The notes: generated from the letters alone by a model not told the origin. Shown: positions 49,641 to 60,127, counted from the stretch's first letter. The stretch: 64,000 bases of DNA from Hippasteria phrygiana (GCA_037893225.1 JAZGUH010000197.1:124001-188000); one strand, 5' to 3'. Program-made: numbers and translations.

Positions 49641-50542
49641 TGAATGAAGATATTTTGATGGTGTACATGACTCCTACCATACTAAAAAGAACTTAAATTA
49701 CATACGACCATTTTCAAGGAAATTGTTAAATATAACATATCAATAATTAAACATAAAAGGGGTTTTATGAATTTAGGACCTAAAATGTGTATGTCACAAG
49801 TTGGCCCCCTGACTTATGGAATGACCCAGAACATTTATTCATGCGAAAAGCGCCGGAACAGTCGACCTCATGGGGTGAAAGGGTCTGATAGGGACATCAC
49901 AAAAATGCATTGCTGCCAGGTTTAGGGCGTGGTCTAAGCTCCGAAATGACGCAATAATGCGCCGCCATTACCGAATATCCCATTTTTGACAATATATCGA
50001 AAACACATGGTATATACATGGTAATAGCACAAATGTGGTCTCTACAACTATGTTTTCATGGTCAATCTTTACGTTGAACACCATTGTAGTGCCTGAAGAT
50101 GTGTAGTTTATCATGTATCAACTCAATTCGCGACACCATTACCGAAAAACGTATATTTTTGTACGATATTTCTCAAACTATACATGAAAATACCACAAAA
50201 GGGATGTCTGCACCTATGTTTTTATGGTCAAATATTATGCATATACCTTATTTACCTTGGTGCATGTTGTTTTCCCTGCTCTGCATATTTACTTCTACAC
50301 AGTGGAGACATATTAAGCACAAACAAACAAACAAACAAACAGCAGCTGAAACTTTCATAAGTTTCGACCATGTAGTTGATTTAAGACGGTCATTGTCTAT
50401 TTTCCAAATTGGTAATAATTGTTCTTATAATTAATGTCAATATTATCCCATGTGATTAGATTTAATGGTTGTGCATCAAACTAATAGCAATTTGTTTTTC
50501 TTTAACATGAACTACATGCTGATATTCACATAAGCATAACAA

Positions 50543-51262
50543 TTGTTACATGGCGGCACATGCATGGAGATTAAGAACAATGATGGTCTCCTGCAAACAA
50601 AACACCCAAATCATCTCCAATCTCACCATGAGGAAGCAGACACACTTATTGCTTTCCGTACATACAGTATCTCAGGGGGTAATATTCTGGTTAGGTCAAC
50701 TAGTGATACGGACGTCGTCATCATTCTGCTTGGGCTCTCTGGAAGGTCGGAAGGGATCAACATCATCATGGACTATGGTTCCAGCAACAACTGAAGGTAT
50801 ATCGGTGTCTCTAAAGTGGCAGCGATTCTTGAGAAGAAACAGCCTGGTATCACTGAAGCAATAGTCGGCCTTCATGCGCTGACTGGTTGTGATTTTGCAT
50901 CATGTTTCTTCAAAAAGGGAAAAGTTAAGCCCTTACAGCGTCTAGAATCAGATCCAGCTCATGTTCTTGCGATGCGATCTCTGACGACTGACAAAGTAGA
51001 CATTCCAGCTGTTACCTCCTTTGTATGCTCGTTATATTGGTTTAAAACATCAGACATAAATGAAGCAAGATACAAGGCATTCCTACGCATGAGTGGTGGT
51101 AATGAGAAGAACCCCTCGCCAGAATAAAGAAGATAAACTGTTCCTCTCTTCCACCGTGCAGCAAGACACTTGGCAATCATATCAAAAGGGCCCAGTATGT
51201 GGCAAGAATCTGGAAGAGGGCTGACAAGGCTGATCCAACTGGAGGGACAAGTTCCACAGACA
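50543..51262 (+). pseudogene. HEEADT/HALTGCD multicopy protein, C-terminal part, interrupted
   Basis: The frame shows HHEEADTLIAF, then RSTSDTDVVIILLG, an in-frame TGA at 50792-50794 (where Arg would be expected, so probably CGA to TGA), then GLHALTGCDFASCFFKKGK and ALRS-like and LYWFKTSDINEARYKAF segments. A shift near 51120 leads to LPPCSKTLGNHIKRAQYVA. This block order is that of a large, uncharacterised family common in cnidarians, echinoderms and lancelets. The acidic HEEAD and DTD motifs suggest a nuclease-like fold, which is inference. The gene is split at about 51262 by a LINE and resumes at 53015. Confidence 0.6.
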
Positions 51263-53012
51263 ACTAGTAGTAGTAGGCATCCGTCAATCCCGAGGGATCA
51301 TGGAGTTGTGCCCTGAATGTCAGGTTGGGAACAGCGTCTGTTGTGACTGTAGAGTCCAATGCGGGAATGGCAGTCCCTGCCGCAATGAGCACAGGTGAAA
51401 GTTGTAGCAGGCCTATCTGTTAGAAGTTGCGTCTTCCTCTGAAGTCGTTTCTCCTCGGCTTGCCGCATCTGATCCTGCTCGAACCGTGAGAGTCCCTTCT
51501 GCACTTCGTGCCTCCAGGCGCATCTGTCAGCGGCGACTGCCTCCCATGGCAAGCGCCTTGAGGTCGCGCTTGCAAATGTCTTTGAAGCGGAGCTGGGGTC
51601 TTCCAGTTGGCCTCTTCCCTGATGCCAGTTCTCTGTACAGGAGGTCTTTCGGGATGCGACCATCCTTCATGCGAGTAACGTGTCCCAGCCATCGCAGGCG
51701 TCTCTGTTTCAGAAGGGTGTACATTGAAGAGACCCCTGTTCTCTCAAGCACTGTGTTGTTGGTTACATGGTCTCTCCACGAGATACCCAGGATGCGCCTC
51801 AGGCAGCGCATGTGGAAAGCATTGAGCCTTCTTTCCTGTCGGGAGCGTAGAGTCCATGATTCACTGCCATAGACAAGTGTGCTCACGACACAGGCCATGT
51901 AAACCTGAGCCTTGGTGTGCTCCGTCAACTTGCCATTTTCCCAAACACGCTCTGCCTTTCCAATGTGTTTGTTGAGCTTGGCCTCAAGAAACAGGTTGTC
52001 AGAGATTGTGGAGTCCAGGTACACAAACTCGTGGACTGCCTCTAGCTCGTAGTTTGTGATGTTGATCGAGGGCGGTTCATCCACGTCCTGTCCCATCACC
52101 TGGGTTTTCTTCAGGCTGATGGTGAGGCCAAACGCATTGCAGACTGTGGCAAAGCGGTTCACAAGCTGCTGCAGCTGCTTTATGGGTATAGTGATCGCTG
52201 CATCGTCAGCAAATAGGAAGTCCCTGAGGAGTCTCATTTGCACTTTTGTCTTTGCCCGGAGTCTGGAGAGATTGAAGAGATTTCAATCAGACCTTGTACG
52301 CAGGAAGATGCCCTCTACGGCTGTTCCAAAGGCATGAACAAGGTCGGAGCCAGGACGCAACCCTGTTTTACTCCACTCCGAATGTTGAACGGCTCAGAAA
52401 TTGTGCCGTCATACATGATGGTTGCCTTCGTGTCCTCATGGAAAGATCTTATTAGGCTGAGTAGGGTGGGTGGGCATCCGATCCTGGCCAGGATCTTAAA
52501 GAGGCCGTCTCTGCTCACAAGGTCGAAGGCCTTGGTGAGGTCAATGAGAACAACATACAGAGCCTTTCTCTGCTCCCTGCACTTTTATTGAAGCTGTCTC
52601 AGGGAGAACACCATGTCAGTGGCCGACCTCTCAGCTCTGAACCCACAATGTGACTCAGGATAAACTCTTTCAGCGAGGATCTGAAGCCTAGCCAGGATGA
52701 CTCTGGCGAGGAGTTTTCCTACAATGCTGAGGAGTGAAATGCTGCGATAGTTGTTGCAACCGCTTCTGTCGCCTTTATTTTTGTAGAGAGTGACGATATT
52801 CGCGTCTCTCATGTCTTGCGGCACTGATCCTTCTCTCCAGCATTGGCACAGAAGCTTGTGGGGCTCCTTGATGAGTGTCCCCTTGCCGCACTTGAGAACT
52901 TCAGGTGGGATGCCATCGCCTCCTGGGGCCTTTCCTGAGGAAAGTGCATCCAGTGCTTTGCTGACTTCCTCCATGGTTGGTTCACAGTCAAGTTCATCCA
53001 CTGGTGGAAGTT
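51263..53012 (-). mobile_element. Antisense non-LTR retrotransposon, 5'-truncated, RT plus zinc finger
   Basis: Read on the minus strand from 53001: SGKAPGGDGIPPEVLK (RT block 1), NNYRSISLLSIVGKLLARVI (block 2), CGFRAERSATDMVF, then after a frameshift SGVKQGCVLAPTLF, then FADDAA (catalytic YxDD-type box, near 52210), LRWLGHVTRMKDGRIPK and RPTGRPQLRFKD. A last segment holds CAHCGRDCHSRIGLYSHNRRC-like C2HC zinc-finger residues near 51340. The 3' end has CTACTACTAC at about 51268. The endonuclease domain is missing. At least three frameshifts. The clade is unresolved (RTE- or Jockey-like). It splits the HEEADT gene. Confidence 0.75.
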
Positions 53013-53014
53013 AA

Positions 53015-53199
53015 CTCAAAACTGCTTTGAACCAGACTGGTATACCCAGGAAGTTTAGTGCCAAAGATCCTCACGGATCTACCTCCAGATGACAGTGACA
53101 GCTAGAGCAGGACCTGCACCCATAGATGACGAGGACTCGGATGGCGACAGTGCTTGGAGTGAGGAAAGTGAACATGAGAGTGATGGAGAGGACGTGTAA
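53015..53199 (+). pseudogene. HEEADT/HALTGCD protein, C-terminal acidic tail
   Basis: Beyond the LINE the host gene continues with an EPDWYT-like segment and ends DDEDSDGDSAWSEESE...DGEDV with TAA at 53197-53199. An acidic C-terminus is usual in this family. Reading frame changes occur near 53090. It joins logically to 51262. Confidence 0.5.
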
Positions 53200-53773
53200 T
53201 GCACTGATGTCAGAACAACAGTACATGTAGTGCCAATAAACATGACTGTAGAAGGACACAATGGCCCTGCAAGTCGCCTATAGGTATAATCTTAATTGAA
53301 ATAACATGTCACTATTTACGAAGGTTTTATGGTGAAGTAAACATTTTAGGCACTAGAATTGTTGTCAATGTAATATTTGACTATAAAACGGGTGTAGACA
53401 TTCCTTTTGTGGTATTGTCATGTACAATTTTCGAGATATCGTAAAAAATATACAGGTTTATTGGTAATGGTGTCGCGAATTGAGATGATACATGTTAAAC
53501 TACACATCTTCAGGCACTACTATGGTGTTCAACGTAAAGATTGACCATGAAAACATGAGTGTAGAGACCACATTTGTGATACTACCATGTATAGTTTTCG
53601 AGATATTGTCAAAAAGGGGTTTTTCGGTAATGGCGGTGCATTATTGCGTCATTTAGGAGCTTAGGCCACGCCCTAAACCCGGCAGCAATGCATTTTTGTG
53701 ATGTCCCTATCAGACCCTTTCACCCCATGAGGTCGACTGTTCCGGCGCTTTTCGCATGAATAAATGTTCTGGG

Positions 53774-54254
53774 CTCCCACTCTAATATTCATATAACACC
53801 AGAAAGACACATGGTGCAGAACCAGAATAAAACCGAACTGGAGACTACATTTGTAGTTTTTGTCCGTATTAAATTTGTCTTTAAGTTGAATCTGCTAACT
53901 ACTAATCCCACAGGCGACGAGGATAGTCAAGGAGGAAAGATTTTACTTTAATACCCCCACCAAAATCGGTCAGAAACAGCAAATCTTGGAAAATAACCCT
54001 CCATCTATGTTCAGAATTATATAAACCATTTGTAAACACTTGGCACAACCTTAAAATTTGATAATTTTGTATGGAATTTTTTGTGCAATAAACATGTAGG
54101 GGAAGAATGTTTGTGTTTTCTGTGTTAGATGTTCTTGGCAGTCGAAGTGTTATGTCAATTTGTGCCTCAGTTTTACAGATTCTGCTGACATAAGTCTTGA
54201 AGTAACAGGTTGTGCCACGTACAATGTGTATAGTTTGTGCCACAGGAAAAAGAA
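53774..54254. other. Unassigned stretch
   Basis: No supported gene. A 125-codon minus-strand frame (53902-54279) runs into the neighbouring repeat and has no recognisable domain. Confidence 0.45.
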
Positions 54255-54620
54255 TAAGGCGAAGTAAAAAAGAAAACATGTTTAGCGTCCATGCCCGCTT
54301 CCTTTTTAGGGCTCACCTTGATTTTTAACAACCAGTGAAAATACGAGTTGAAAAAATCCCGAAATGTCAACCGATCCATCGGAAAATAAAATACAAGCTT
54401 ACGAAAACTATTAAAATCACTCTAGACATTATAAATTCTGTTGTCCAACAAGTCTCTTTCATTTTTTGTTTTAGAACAGTTGAAAAACCTACAATGTACG
54501 GTTGTCGGACATTTCTAAACGAATGGTCAACTTAAAAATAAAAAAATAAAAAGCCCTTCCTCTTTCCTTCTTTTAAAAAACCTGGATGCTAAACATGTTT
54601 TATTTTTTTACTTGGCCTAA
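54255..54620. mobile_element. Candidate 366-bp MITE
   Basis: Left end TAAGGCGAAGTAAAAAAG followed by AAAACATGTTTAGCGTCCA is mirrored at the right by TGGATGCTAAACATGTTTTA and TTTTTTACTTGGCCTAA. Arms of about 35 bp with few mismatches, non-coding interior. Target duplications are not clear. Confidence 0.55.
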
Positions 54621-55214
54621 TGCATAGTGCACTATTGTTTTTGTTGCTTGGTTTTGCTACATAAAGATTAGGAATCTTCAAGTGGATGTCCTCCTGAATG
54701 TGTAAAATGAGTTGTCGAATGTATAAACCTCATGTTCGTTGCCTTCATGCTGGATGTTGTGAAAAGCAAGTTCAGGTGCAGCGGAACACTTTTGAAAGGG
54801 GGGGGGGGGGGGCCAAAGCAGCACCAGCTGCTGACCTTTTCTATGTTTTTCTTGTGCGAAACTGCCAAAAGTGGGGAAGGGGCATTTCCCTCAATGGCCC
54901 CTGCTGTTGACTTTCGGTGACTCATTTCAGGGCAGGTCAAGTGTCAAAATTTTATCTTTATCCAAATTTAGGAAAACTTGTGTCATTTTAAAGCAAAACA
55001 ATTGAAGTTTATGATTCTTAAAAAAAAAAAGAGGAAAACGGTAAGGCCAAAAAAAAAAAATGGTGTAGGTACAGTACATGTAGGTTGGGAAATAGTTTTA
55101 TTTTGTCATTTTTTTTGTTCATTTCAGTACTTATAAGTACTTATAAGAGTGGACTCGTTCAATGGGCGAGTCTGAAATTACAATAGAGTCAGGGACTTTC
55201 TGTTCGTTCTGAAA
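54621..55214. other. Unassigned stretch with G-run
   Basis: A G15 run lies at 54798-54812 and A-runs near 55020-55060. Frames around the G-run (70-90 codons) are low-complexity artefacts. Nothing else supported. Confidence 0.5.
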
Positions 55215-55803
55215 TCAATAATAATAATAATTACAGCATTTACAGAGCGCTTAATACGTATGTTTCTAAGCGCTATATGGTAAAGACGGACTATTCAGAT
55301 TGACAAAACAGATGTGTTTTAAGTAATGATTTAAAAGTATCCAATGAAGGTGCCTCTTGAATGTGGGTGGGTAGCTTGTTCCAAAGTGTTGGAGCTATGA
55401 CCGAAAAAGCACGATCGCCATATCGTGTCATAGTGCGGGGTCCCGGAGAAAGCTGGAAATGAGTGGTGGAAGAAGAGCGAAGGCGTCGGGTAGCTGAAGA
55501 TAGTGAAGATGAGTGAAGGGCCAAGAGATCTTGGATATATACTGGGGCCAAATTATGAAGAGCTTTATACACAAGAAGAAGAACTTTGAAACAGATACGT
55601 TGGTGAATTGGAAGCCAATGAAGAGAGCGAATAGTGGGTGTAATGTGTTCTGATTTTTTAGTACATGTAACCAATCTGGCAGCATAGTTTTGTATTCTTT
55701 GCAGAGGAGCGATGTGAGAGTTTGGGAGACCAGCCAGTAAACCGTTGCAGTAGTCTAGATGAGAAGAAACAAAAGCATGTACATGTACGATGCGCTTGTA
55801 CTT
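55215..55803 (-). mobile_element. CR1-like LINE, 3' end, open reading frame intact
   Basis: On the minus strand an uninterrupted frame of about 170 codons (ending 55291) reads SSHLDYCNGLLAGLP, LQRIQNYAARLV, IRSLHWLPIHQRICFKVLLL, then YGDRAFSVIAPTLWNKLP and SLDTFKSLLKTHLF. These are the conserved blocks after the RT core in CR1-type elements. The 3' end passes through AAGCGCT motifs into (ATT)n at about 55218-55230. The lack of stops suggests a fairly young insertion. The 5' side is cut at the border of the next LINE arm near 55803. Confidence 0.8.
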
Positions 55804-56280
55804 ATGTGCCATGTCAATCTTCTAGACCTGACAATCTTTCACTACGATTATTAAAATCGTGCGCCAATCAGCTGTGCGGTATTTTTAGTATACTTTTAAA
55901 CTACTCATTTATTAATCAGTCTGTCCCCGATATTTGGAAGAAATCCTGTATCATCCCAATCCCTAAGAAACCGATAATATCAAGCATGAATGATCTTCGG
56001 CCGGTAGCTTTGACATCAGTTGCTTTCAAATCATGTGAACGTTTAGTTTTACCACAACTAAAGGGTAAAGTAAAGAATTTTGTTGATCCCCTTCAGTTTG
56101 CATACAGGAGTGACAGAAATTGTGAAGATGCTATTCTAACAGTTATTGACAGTGTAACCTCTCACCTAGACCACAAAGCAATTTCCGAGAAAAGCAAGTT
56201 GAAGGGAGTGAATGGGAAAAGTAGCGGGAAAAGTAGCAATTCAGCGAGAATAATGTTTTTTGACTTCATCGGCATTCAAT
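55803..56280 (+). pseudogene. LINE reverse-transcriptase fragment, plus-strand arm
   Basis: Plus frame: RPDNLSLRLLKSCANQLC, NQSVPDIWKKSCIIPIPKKP, LRPVALTSVAFKSCERLV, DPLQFAYRSDRNCEDAIL, VTSHLDHKA and, after a small duplication (GKSSGKSSN), ARIMFFDF, then a stop. These are RT blocks 1 to 3 of a CR1/L2/Rex-like element. The sequence is the inverse of 56660-57125. Confidence 0.7.
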
Positions 56281-58740
56281 AACTATTTCTTTTGTTTTTC
56301 TGACAATTTATTGAAGAAAATTGTCCTTACAATAATCCACAAACTTATTAATTTCATTTAAATACACAATAGATTCATCGTCAGTAATCAGTCCAACCAA
56401 TGCAGTATCGTTGGCAAACTTAACAATTGGGCAAGATTCAGCTCCGGATCTATAGTCTGATGTGTATAGGCTGAACAAGAAATATGCGCCAAAACTGGGG
56501 CGCGCCGGTGCTGGAGGTTATGTATCTGAAGAGACAGATTTCACTCTTACAAACTGGAAAAGAGAGGTTAGATACTCCAGTATCCATAAAATCATAGGCT
56601 TGGGAACATTCATGGTCAGAAGCTTATCTGCCAACAGATGCGGCTGGATCGTGTTGAATGCCGATGAAAAGTCAAAAAACTTTATTCTCGCTGAATTGCT
56701 ACTTTTCCCATTTACTCCCTTCAACTTGCTTTTCTCGGAAATTGCTTTGTGGTCTAGGTGAGAGGTTACACTGTCAATAACTGTTAGAATAGCATCTTCA
56801 CAATTTCTGTCACTCCTGTATGCAAACTGAAGGGGATCAACAAAATTCTTCGCTATACCCTTCAGTTGTGGTAAAACTAATGTTCACATGATTTGAAAGC
56901 AACTGATGTCAAAGCTACCGGCCGAAGATCATTCATGCTTGATATTATCGGTTTCTTAAGGATTGGGATGATACAGGATTTCTTCCAAATATCGGGGACA
57001 GACTGATTAATAAATGAGTAGTTAAAAAGTATACTAAAAATACTGCACAGCTGATTGGCGCACAATTATATTAATCGTGGTGAAAGACTGTCAGGTCCAG
57101 AAGATTTACATGGCACAAGCTTACATATCATCCTCAGTACAAATTAAATATCCATTATCGGTAAAACTAGTAAGATCAGACTTAATACAAACAATTTCTT
57201 TGTTAATATCATGACAATCGAAGCGATTGTAAAACTCATTCAGGTCGTTTACATTCCATAGTAGGATTCGATAATAAGTTCTGGTAAGAATTTGTATTTT
57301 ACCCGGCGTACTCACTCATTAGCTTCATACCCTCCCATACTTTCTTCATGTTATTATCCTTGAAATGTGATTCAATTTTCCTTTTGTAGTTGGTGCGTTC
57401 CTTCCGAATAGCTTTCTTCAATTCCTTCTTTACCTGAACCAGTTTATCACCACCTTGAGCAAATGCCTGGTCCTTACGGTTGATAATCCCTTTGATGTGT
57501 TTTGTAATCCACGGTTTGTTGTTGGAGTAGATCTTTATCTCCTTCGTGGGAATAATAAGTTCTGTGCAGAAGTTGATGTAATCTACGATAGTCTCAGTCA
57601 ATCATTATTATCAGTACAAGAGTCGATGACAAATCAAAAGCAGCCTGCAGATTATTCACTGCATCCGGAGTCCACTTCTTTACCTGGATTACTTTAGGTT
57701 TCTCCTGTTGCACAATTGGGCAATACTTTGGTCGCAATAACACAAGATTATGGTCAGCTTGTCCTAACTGTGGTAATTGAATAGCCGAGTATTAAGCATC
57801 CTTCAGATCACATTGGAGTAACAATAATCCAGGATAGCCTCGCCACGAGTAGCACAATCGATGTGTTGGTAGTATTGTACACCGCCTTTCAATAGCTTGC
57901 AGTGGTTGCATGAAGTCTCCATTGATCAGGAACAATGCGTCCGGGGATGTGGATTCGATACCTTGTAGAGCCCGGCTGATTGCAATGGCGGCGGGCTTAT
58001 GCCCCTTTCCCACTTACACGATTTTTGCTACGGTAGAGCACGATTTTTCAATTATTTACAATCGCAACGGCGTCGTGGCCATGTTCGTGGTCAATCGTGG
58101 TCCACCGTAGCGCACCGTAGTAGATCTTGATGGCACCGTGGAGTAGCACAATTTTTTTGGAATGTTAAAAAAAATTGTGCTCCACCGCAGCAGCATCGTA
58201 TTAGAGTCGTAACGTTGTCTTGACGTTGTCGTGGTATGTCGTGACGGCGTCTTGTTCATTCGTACTCATTCGTGGTGGCCGCAACAGCTACGATAGGCTA
58301 AGACTTCGCTACGATGCTGATACGATGCCGCTACGATGGTGCTGCGACCTAGCAAGACTTAAACAAGACGCCAACAAAACGCCAGCAAGAACATGATTTG
58401 TTTATCACGTGTCTCTTGCTGATCGTGTTGTAACGTCGTAGTACAATCTTGGCATTTCTTGGTATGCCGTGACAAATCTTGACGATGTCGTAACTCTACC
58501 GTAACACTGTCGTGGCACTATCGCACTACTGCCGTACCACATCTTGACGGCGTCTTGATAGCGTCTTGACAAGACGTAGAATTTGATTGACCTTGAACTT
58601 TTTGAGTGTGAATTACTACGGTAGAGCACGATTGAGCACGATTTTTCAACTTTGAAAAATCGTGCTCTACCGTAGCAAAAATCGTGTAAGTGGGAAAGGG
58701 GCATTAGCAACGGATCGATTAGCATAGAACAAGCATTAGC
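56281..58740 (-). pseudogene. LINE endonuclease-RT remnant, minus-strand, split by a MITE
   Basis: From high to low coordinates: endonuclease pieces ANRSV near 58720 and, after the MITE, KPAAIAISRALQGIE with FLINGDF near 57915; a linker region with KPWITKHIKGIINRKDQAF at 57530; RT blocks SVPDIWKKSCIIPI and DLRPVALTSVAFKS near 56900-57000; FFDFSSAFNTIQPHLL near 56650; and KFANDTALVGLI near 56430, where the catalytic FADD box has become FAND. Multiple stops and shifts. The domain order is that of CR1/L2/Rex-like ORF2. It pairs as an inverted repeat with 55803-56280. Confidence 0.7.
58000..58703. mobile_element. 704-bp Harbinger-like MITE with TTA target duplication
   Basis: Termini TGCCCCTTTCCCACTTACAC and the exact inverse at the right end extend to about 50 bp of near-perfect TIR (through GCTACGGTAGAGCACGATTT). 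TTA at 57997-57999 is repeated at 58704-58706, the 3-bp duplication typical of PIF/Harbinger elements. The interior is rich in imperfect CGTCTTGACG and CTACGATG words. The LINE endonuclease frame continues across the site if the MITE and one TTA are ignored, so the insertion site is certain. Confidence 0.85.
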
Positions 58741-58804
58741 ATAGAACAAGCATCATGTGGCATAGAACCTACCTTGGACAGAGACTGAACACTTCCGCAA
58801 CAAA

Positions 58805-58825
58805 CCCCCCCCCCCCCCCCCCCCC
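58805..58825. repeat. C21 homopolymer
   Basis: A run of 21 cytosines between the LINE remnant and the TIR element. Assembly length may be unreliable here. Confidence 0.9.
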
Positions 58826-58916
58826 ATCATCAACCTATTGCTAGCCCTACAATATTACATTTGTTAAGTTTCCATCATATTAAGTGTTCTCCCTAAAGAA
58901 TATTATCATTTTTTTA

Positions 58917-59386
58917 ATACAATGCCTGAATAAATCCCCGCTATCTGATTGGTGGATCGTTGATCACGTGCATTGAATTATTTGTTCCATCGCACGGCGC
59001 GAAGTTACATGTACATCAAACGGTAGGCGTGTGATGTAACTTCCCTAATTTCACGGTCACTATAGGTGGCGCTACAACACGGCTGTCATTCACACAAAAT
59101 GGCGGACCATGTTCCCGAACCGCGGTTTGTTGTCCTAACAGACGACAAAATATTGGAACTTGTAGGCGATGCTGACACTGCTAACACAAAGAGACAAATC
59201 AAACATGCAGTCAAACGATTAGAGGAATTTGTAAGACACACGGGAACAACAATTGAAGCTTTAACTGATTCGGAACTTGAGAACTTTTTGTCGCGGTTTT
59301 ATGCGGGACTGAGAAGGGAAAACGGCACGTTGTACACAAAGAAATCCATGCATGCAATATGACAAGGATTTATTCAGGTGTTGTAT
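58917..59386 (+). mobile_element. 470-bp TIR element carrying Crypton-like gene fragment, copy 2
   Basis: ATACAATGCCTGAATAAATC at 58917 is mirrored by GATTTATTCAGGTGTTGTAT ending 59386. Contents match copy 1 (16765-17275) in inverted orientation, including CCACCAATC/GATTGGTGG, ATCACGTGCATTGAATTA and CCCTAATTTCACGGTCA upstream of the ATG. Both copies end the reading frame at the same place just before the right TIR, so the truncated gene piece is a fixed part of the element. Confidence 0.65.
59099..59362 (+). CDS. Crypton/DUF3504-like N-terminal domain fragment, 87 aa
   Basis: ATG at 59099 (context ACAAAATGGCGG) opens MADHVPEPRF, then LTDDKILELVGDADTANTK, KHAVKRLEEFVRHTG, LTDSELENFLSRFYAGLRR and LYTKKSMHAI, with TGA at 59360-59362. 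The pattern NTKxQ, an amphipathic helical core, ELxxFLxxFYAxxRR and YxxxSMxxI matches the N-terminal SAM-like core-binding part of Crypton-type tyrosine recombinases and DUF3504 proteins. The catalytic R-H-R-Y domain is absent because the frame stops four bases before the TIR. It may be a dead capture or a small DNA-binding product. I favour a non-autonomous element. Confidence 0.5.
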   Translation: MADHVPEPRFVVLTDDKILELVGDADTANTKRQIKHAVKRLEEFVRHTGTTIEALTDSELENFLSRFYAGLRRENGTLYTKKSMHAI

Positions 59387-59504
59387 AAAACAAATAATGA
59401 ATATTTCACATTCGTGCAATGGTAAGAATAATTTCATTCGGTCCCCTACATGTACGTCACGGCATGGATACGGAAGATTTCCGGTTACTACGTAAAAAGT
59501 AGCG
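59387..59504. repeat. Flank shared with the first Crypton-like element
   Basis: AAACAAATAATGAATATTTC to TAATTTCATTCGGT (59387-59442) is the inverse of the flank left of copy 1 (about 16709-16764). The rest is unassigned. The TIR element is therefore embedded in, or part of, a larger repeat. Confidence 0.6.
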
Positions 59505-59634
59505 GCCGTCGGATAATTAAGTGGCGGCTGCCAGATAATTAAGTGGCGGCCGCCAGATAAACGGTACAAAAACATGTTTTCGCGCGTTTGCAAAAAATAT
59601 ATCTATCCCTTTTCAGTGGCACTATCCGGCTTCC
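59505..59634 (-). repeat. GGCGGCCGCC repeat, copy 2 (inverted)
   Basis: Inverse of 48023-48136 with an extra GGCGGCTGCC unit, so three units here. It joins directly to the broken end of a Tc1-like transposase at about 59635. Confidence 0.7.
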
Positions 59635-60112
59635 GTATGATGACGCCCTCTCTGTGTGTTATTGCCACTATTAAACAGCTTGACTACACGTCCCCTGGTT
59701 CCGACTTTACACCCCTTCGAAGTACCGGTACAATGCGGAGACAGCCCTTCATTGTGCCTTCGCCACACTCGTCCACGAGGCGCACGGGCTTGGTCCATCG
59801 GATTAGTTTTATGCGCGAAAGATGTGCCGTCCAAATAAAATGAGATACCATACGTCCAAATGTTCCGTGGGTACTCACGATGCATCTTCTTTGCGTAAGC
59901 CGCCCTCTTTTGCAGGTCCAGTTTTGTTACAAGTCTCTTCTTATGAGCTTGTAGATATTTGAACCCCGCTCTGTTCATGGCGCGTCTGATGGTCCTGTCC
60001 GACACATGCGTTAGTCCGCATACAGCCGACAGTCTTTTGGATGTGAAGTTTCCCTCAGTTTGCCGAAGTTTCATCAAATTTCTCACCAGTAGATGTTATT
60101 CTCGTGGTGACA
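59635..60112 (-). pseudogene. Tc1-like transposase, truncated
   Basis: Minus strand: an in-frame stop upstream (PRE-stop-HLL near 60090), then RNLMKLRQTEGNFTSKRL, VSDRTIRRAMNRAGFKYLQ (helix-turn-helix region), DLQKRAAYAKKMHREY, FYLDGTSFAHKTNP with the first catalytic Asp, and ARAPRGRVWRR. A frameshift near 59680 leads to IVAITHREGVII, where homology ends at the GGCGGCCGCC repeat. The second Asp and last acidic residue are lost, so it is inactive. The family is Tc1/mariner. Confidence 0.75.
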
Positions 60113-60127
60113 GCCCGATTGTCTGAA

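Larger units (their letters stand above)
49825..53773. mobile_element. 3.95-kb DNA element with ~400-bp terminal inverted repeats
   Basis: The left arm (49825 to about 50236) starts CCCAGAACATTTATTCATGC. The right arm (about 53365-53773) is its inverse, diverged by scattered substitutions. The interior holds a decayed HEEADT/HALTGCD gene in the plus direction and an antisense LINE inserted in it. Without the LINE the unit would be about 2.2 kb. No obvious target duplication is visible. Long TIRs around a single gene suggest a DNA transposon or a derivative that carried this gene. The superfamily is not identified. Confidence 0.65.

Noticed and set aside
50099..50434. 111-codon plus-strand frame
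   Set aside because: It lies mostly in the 400-bp terminal inverted repeat and has no domain; the inverse copy near 53.4 kb does not keep it.
53902..54279. 125-codon minus-strand frame
   Set aside because: No recognisable domain, and it overlaps the end of a candidate MITE.
54668..54940. Overlapping frames around the G-run
   Set aside because: They depend on the G15 homopolymer and show no homology that I recognise.
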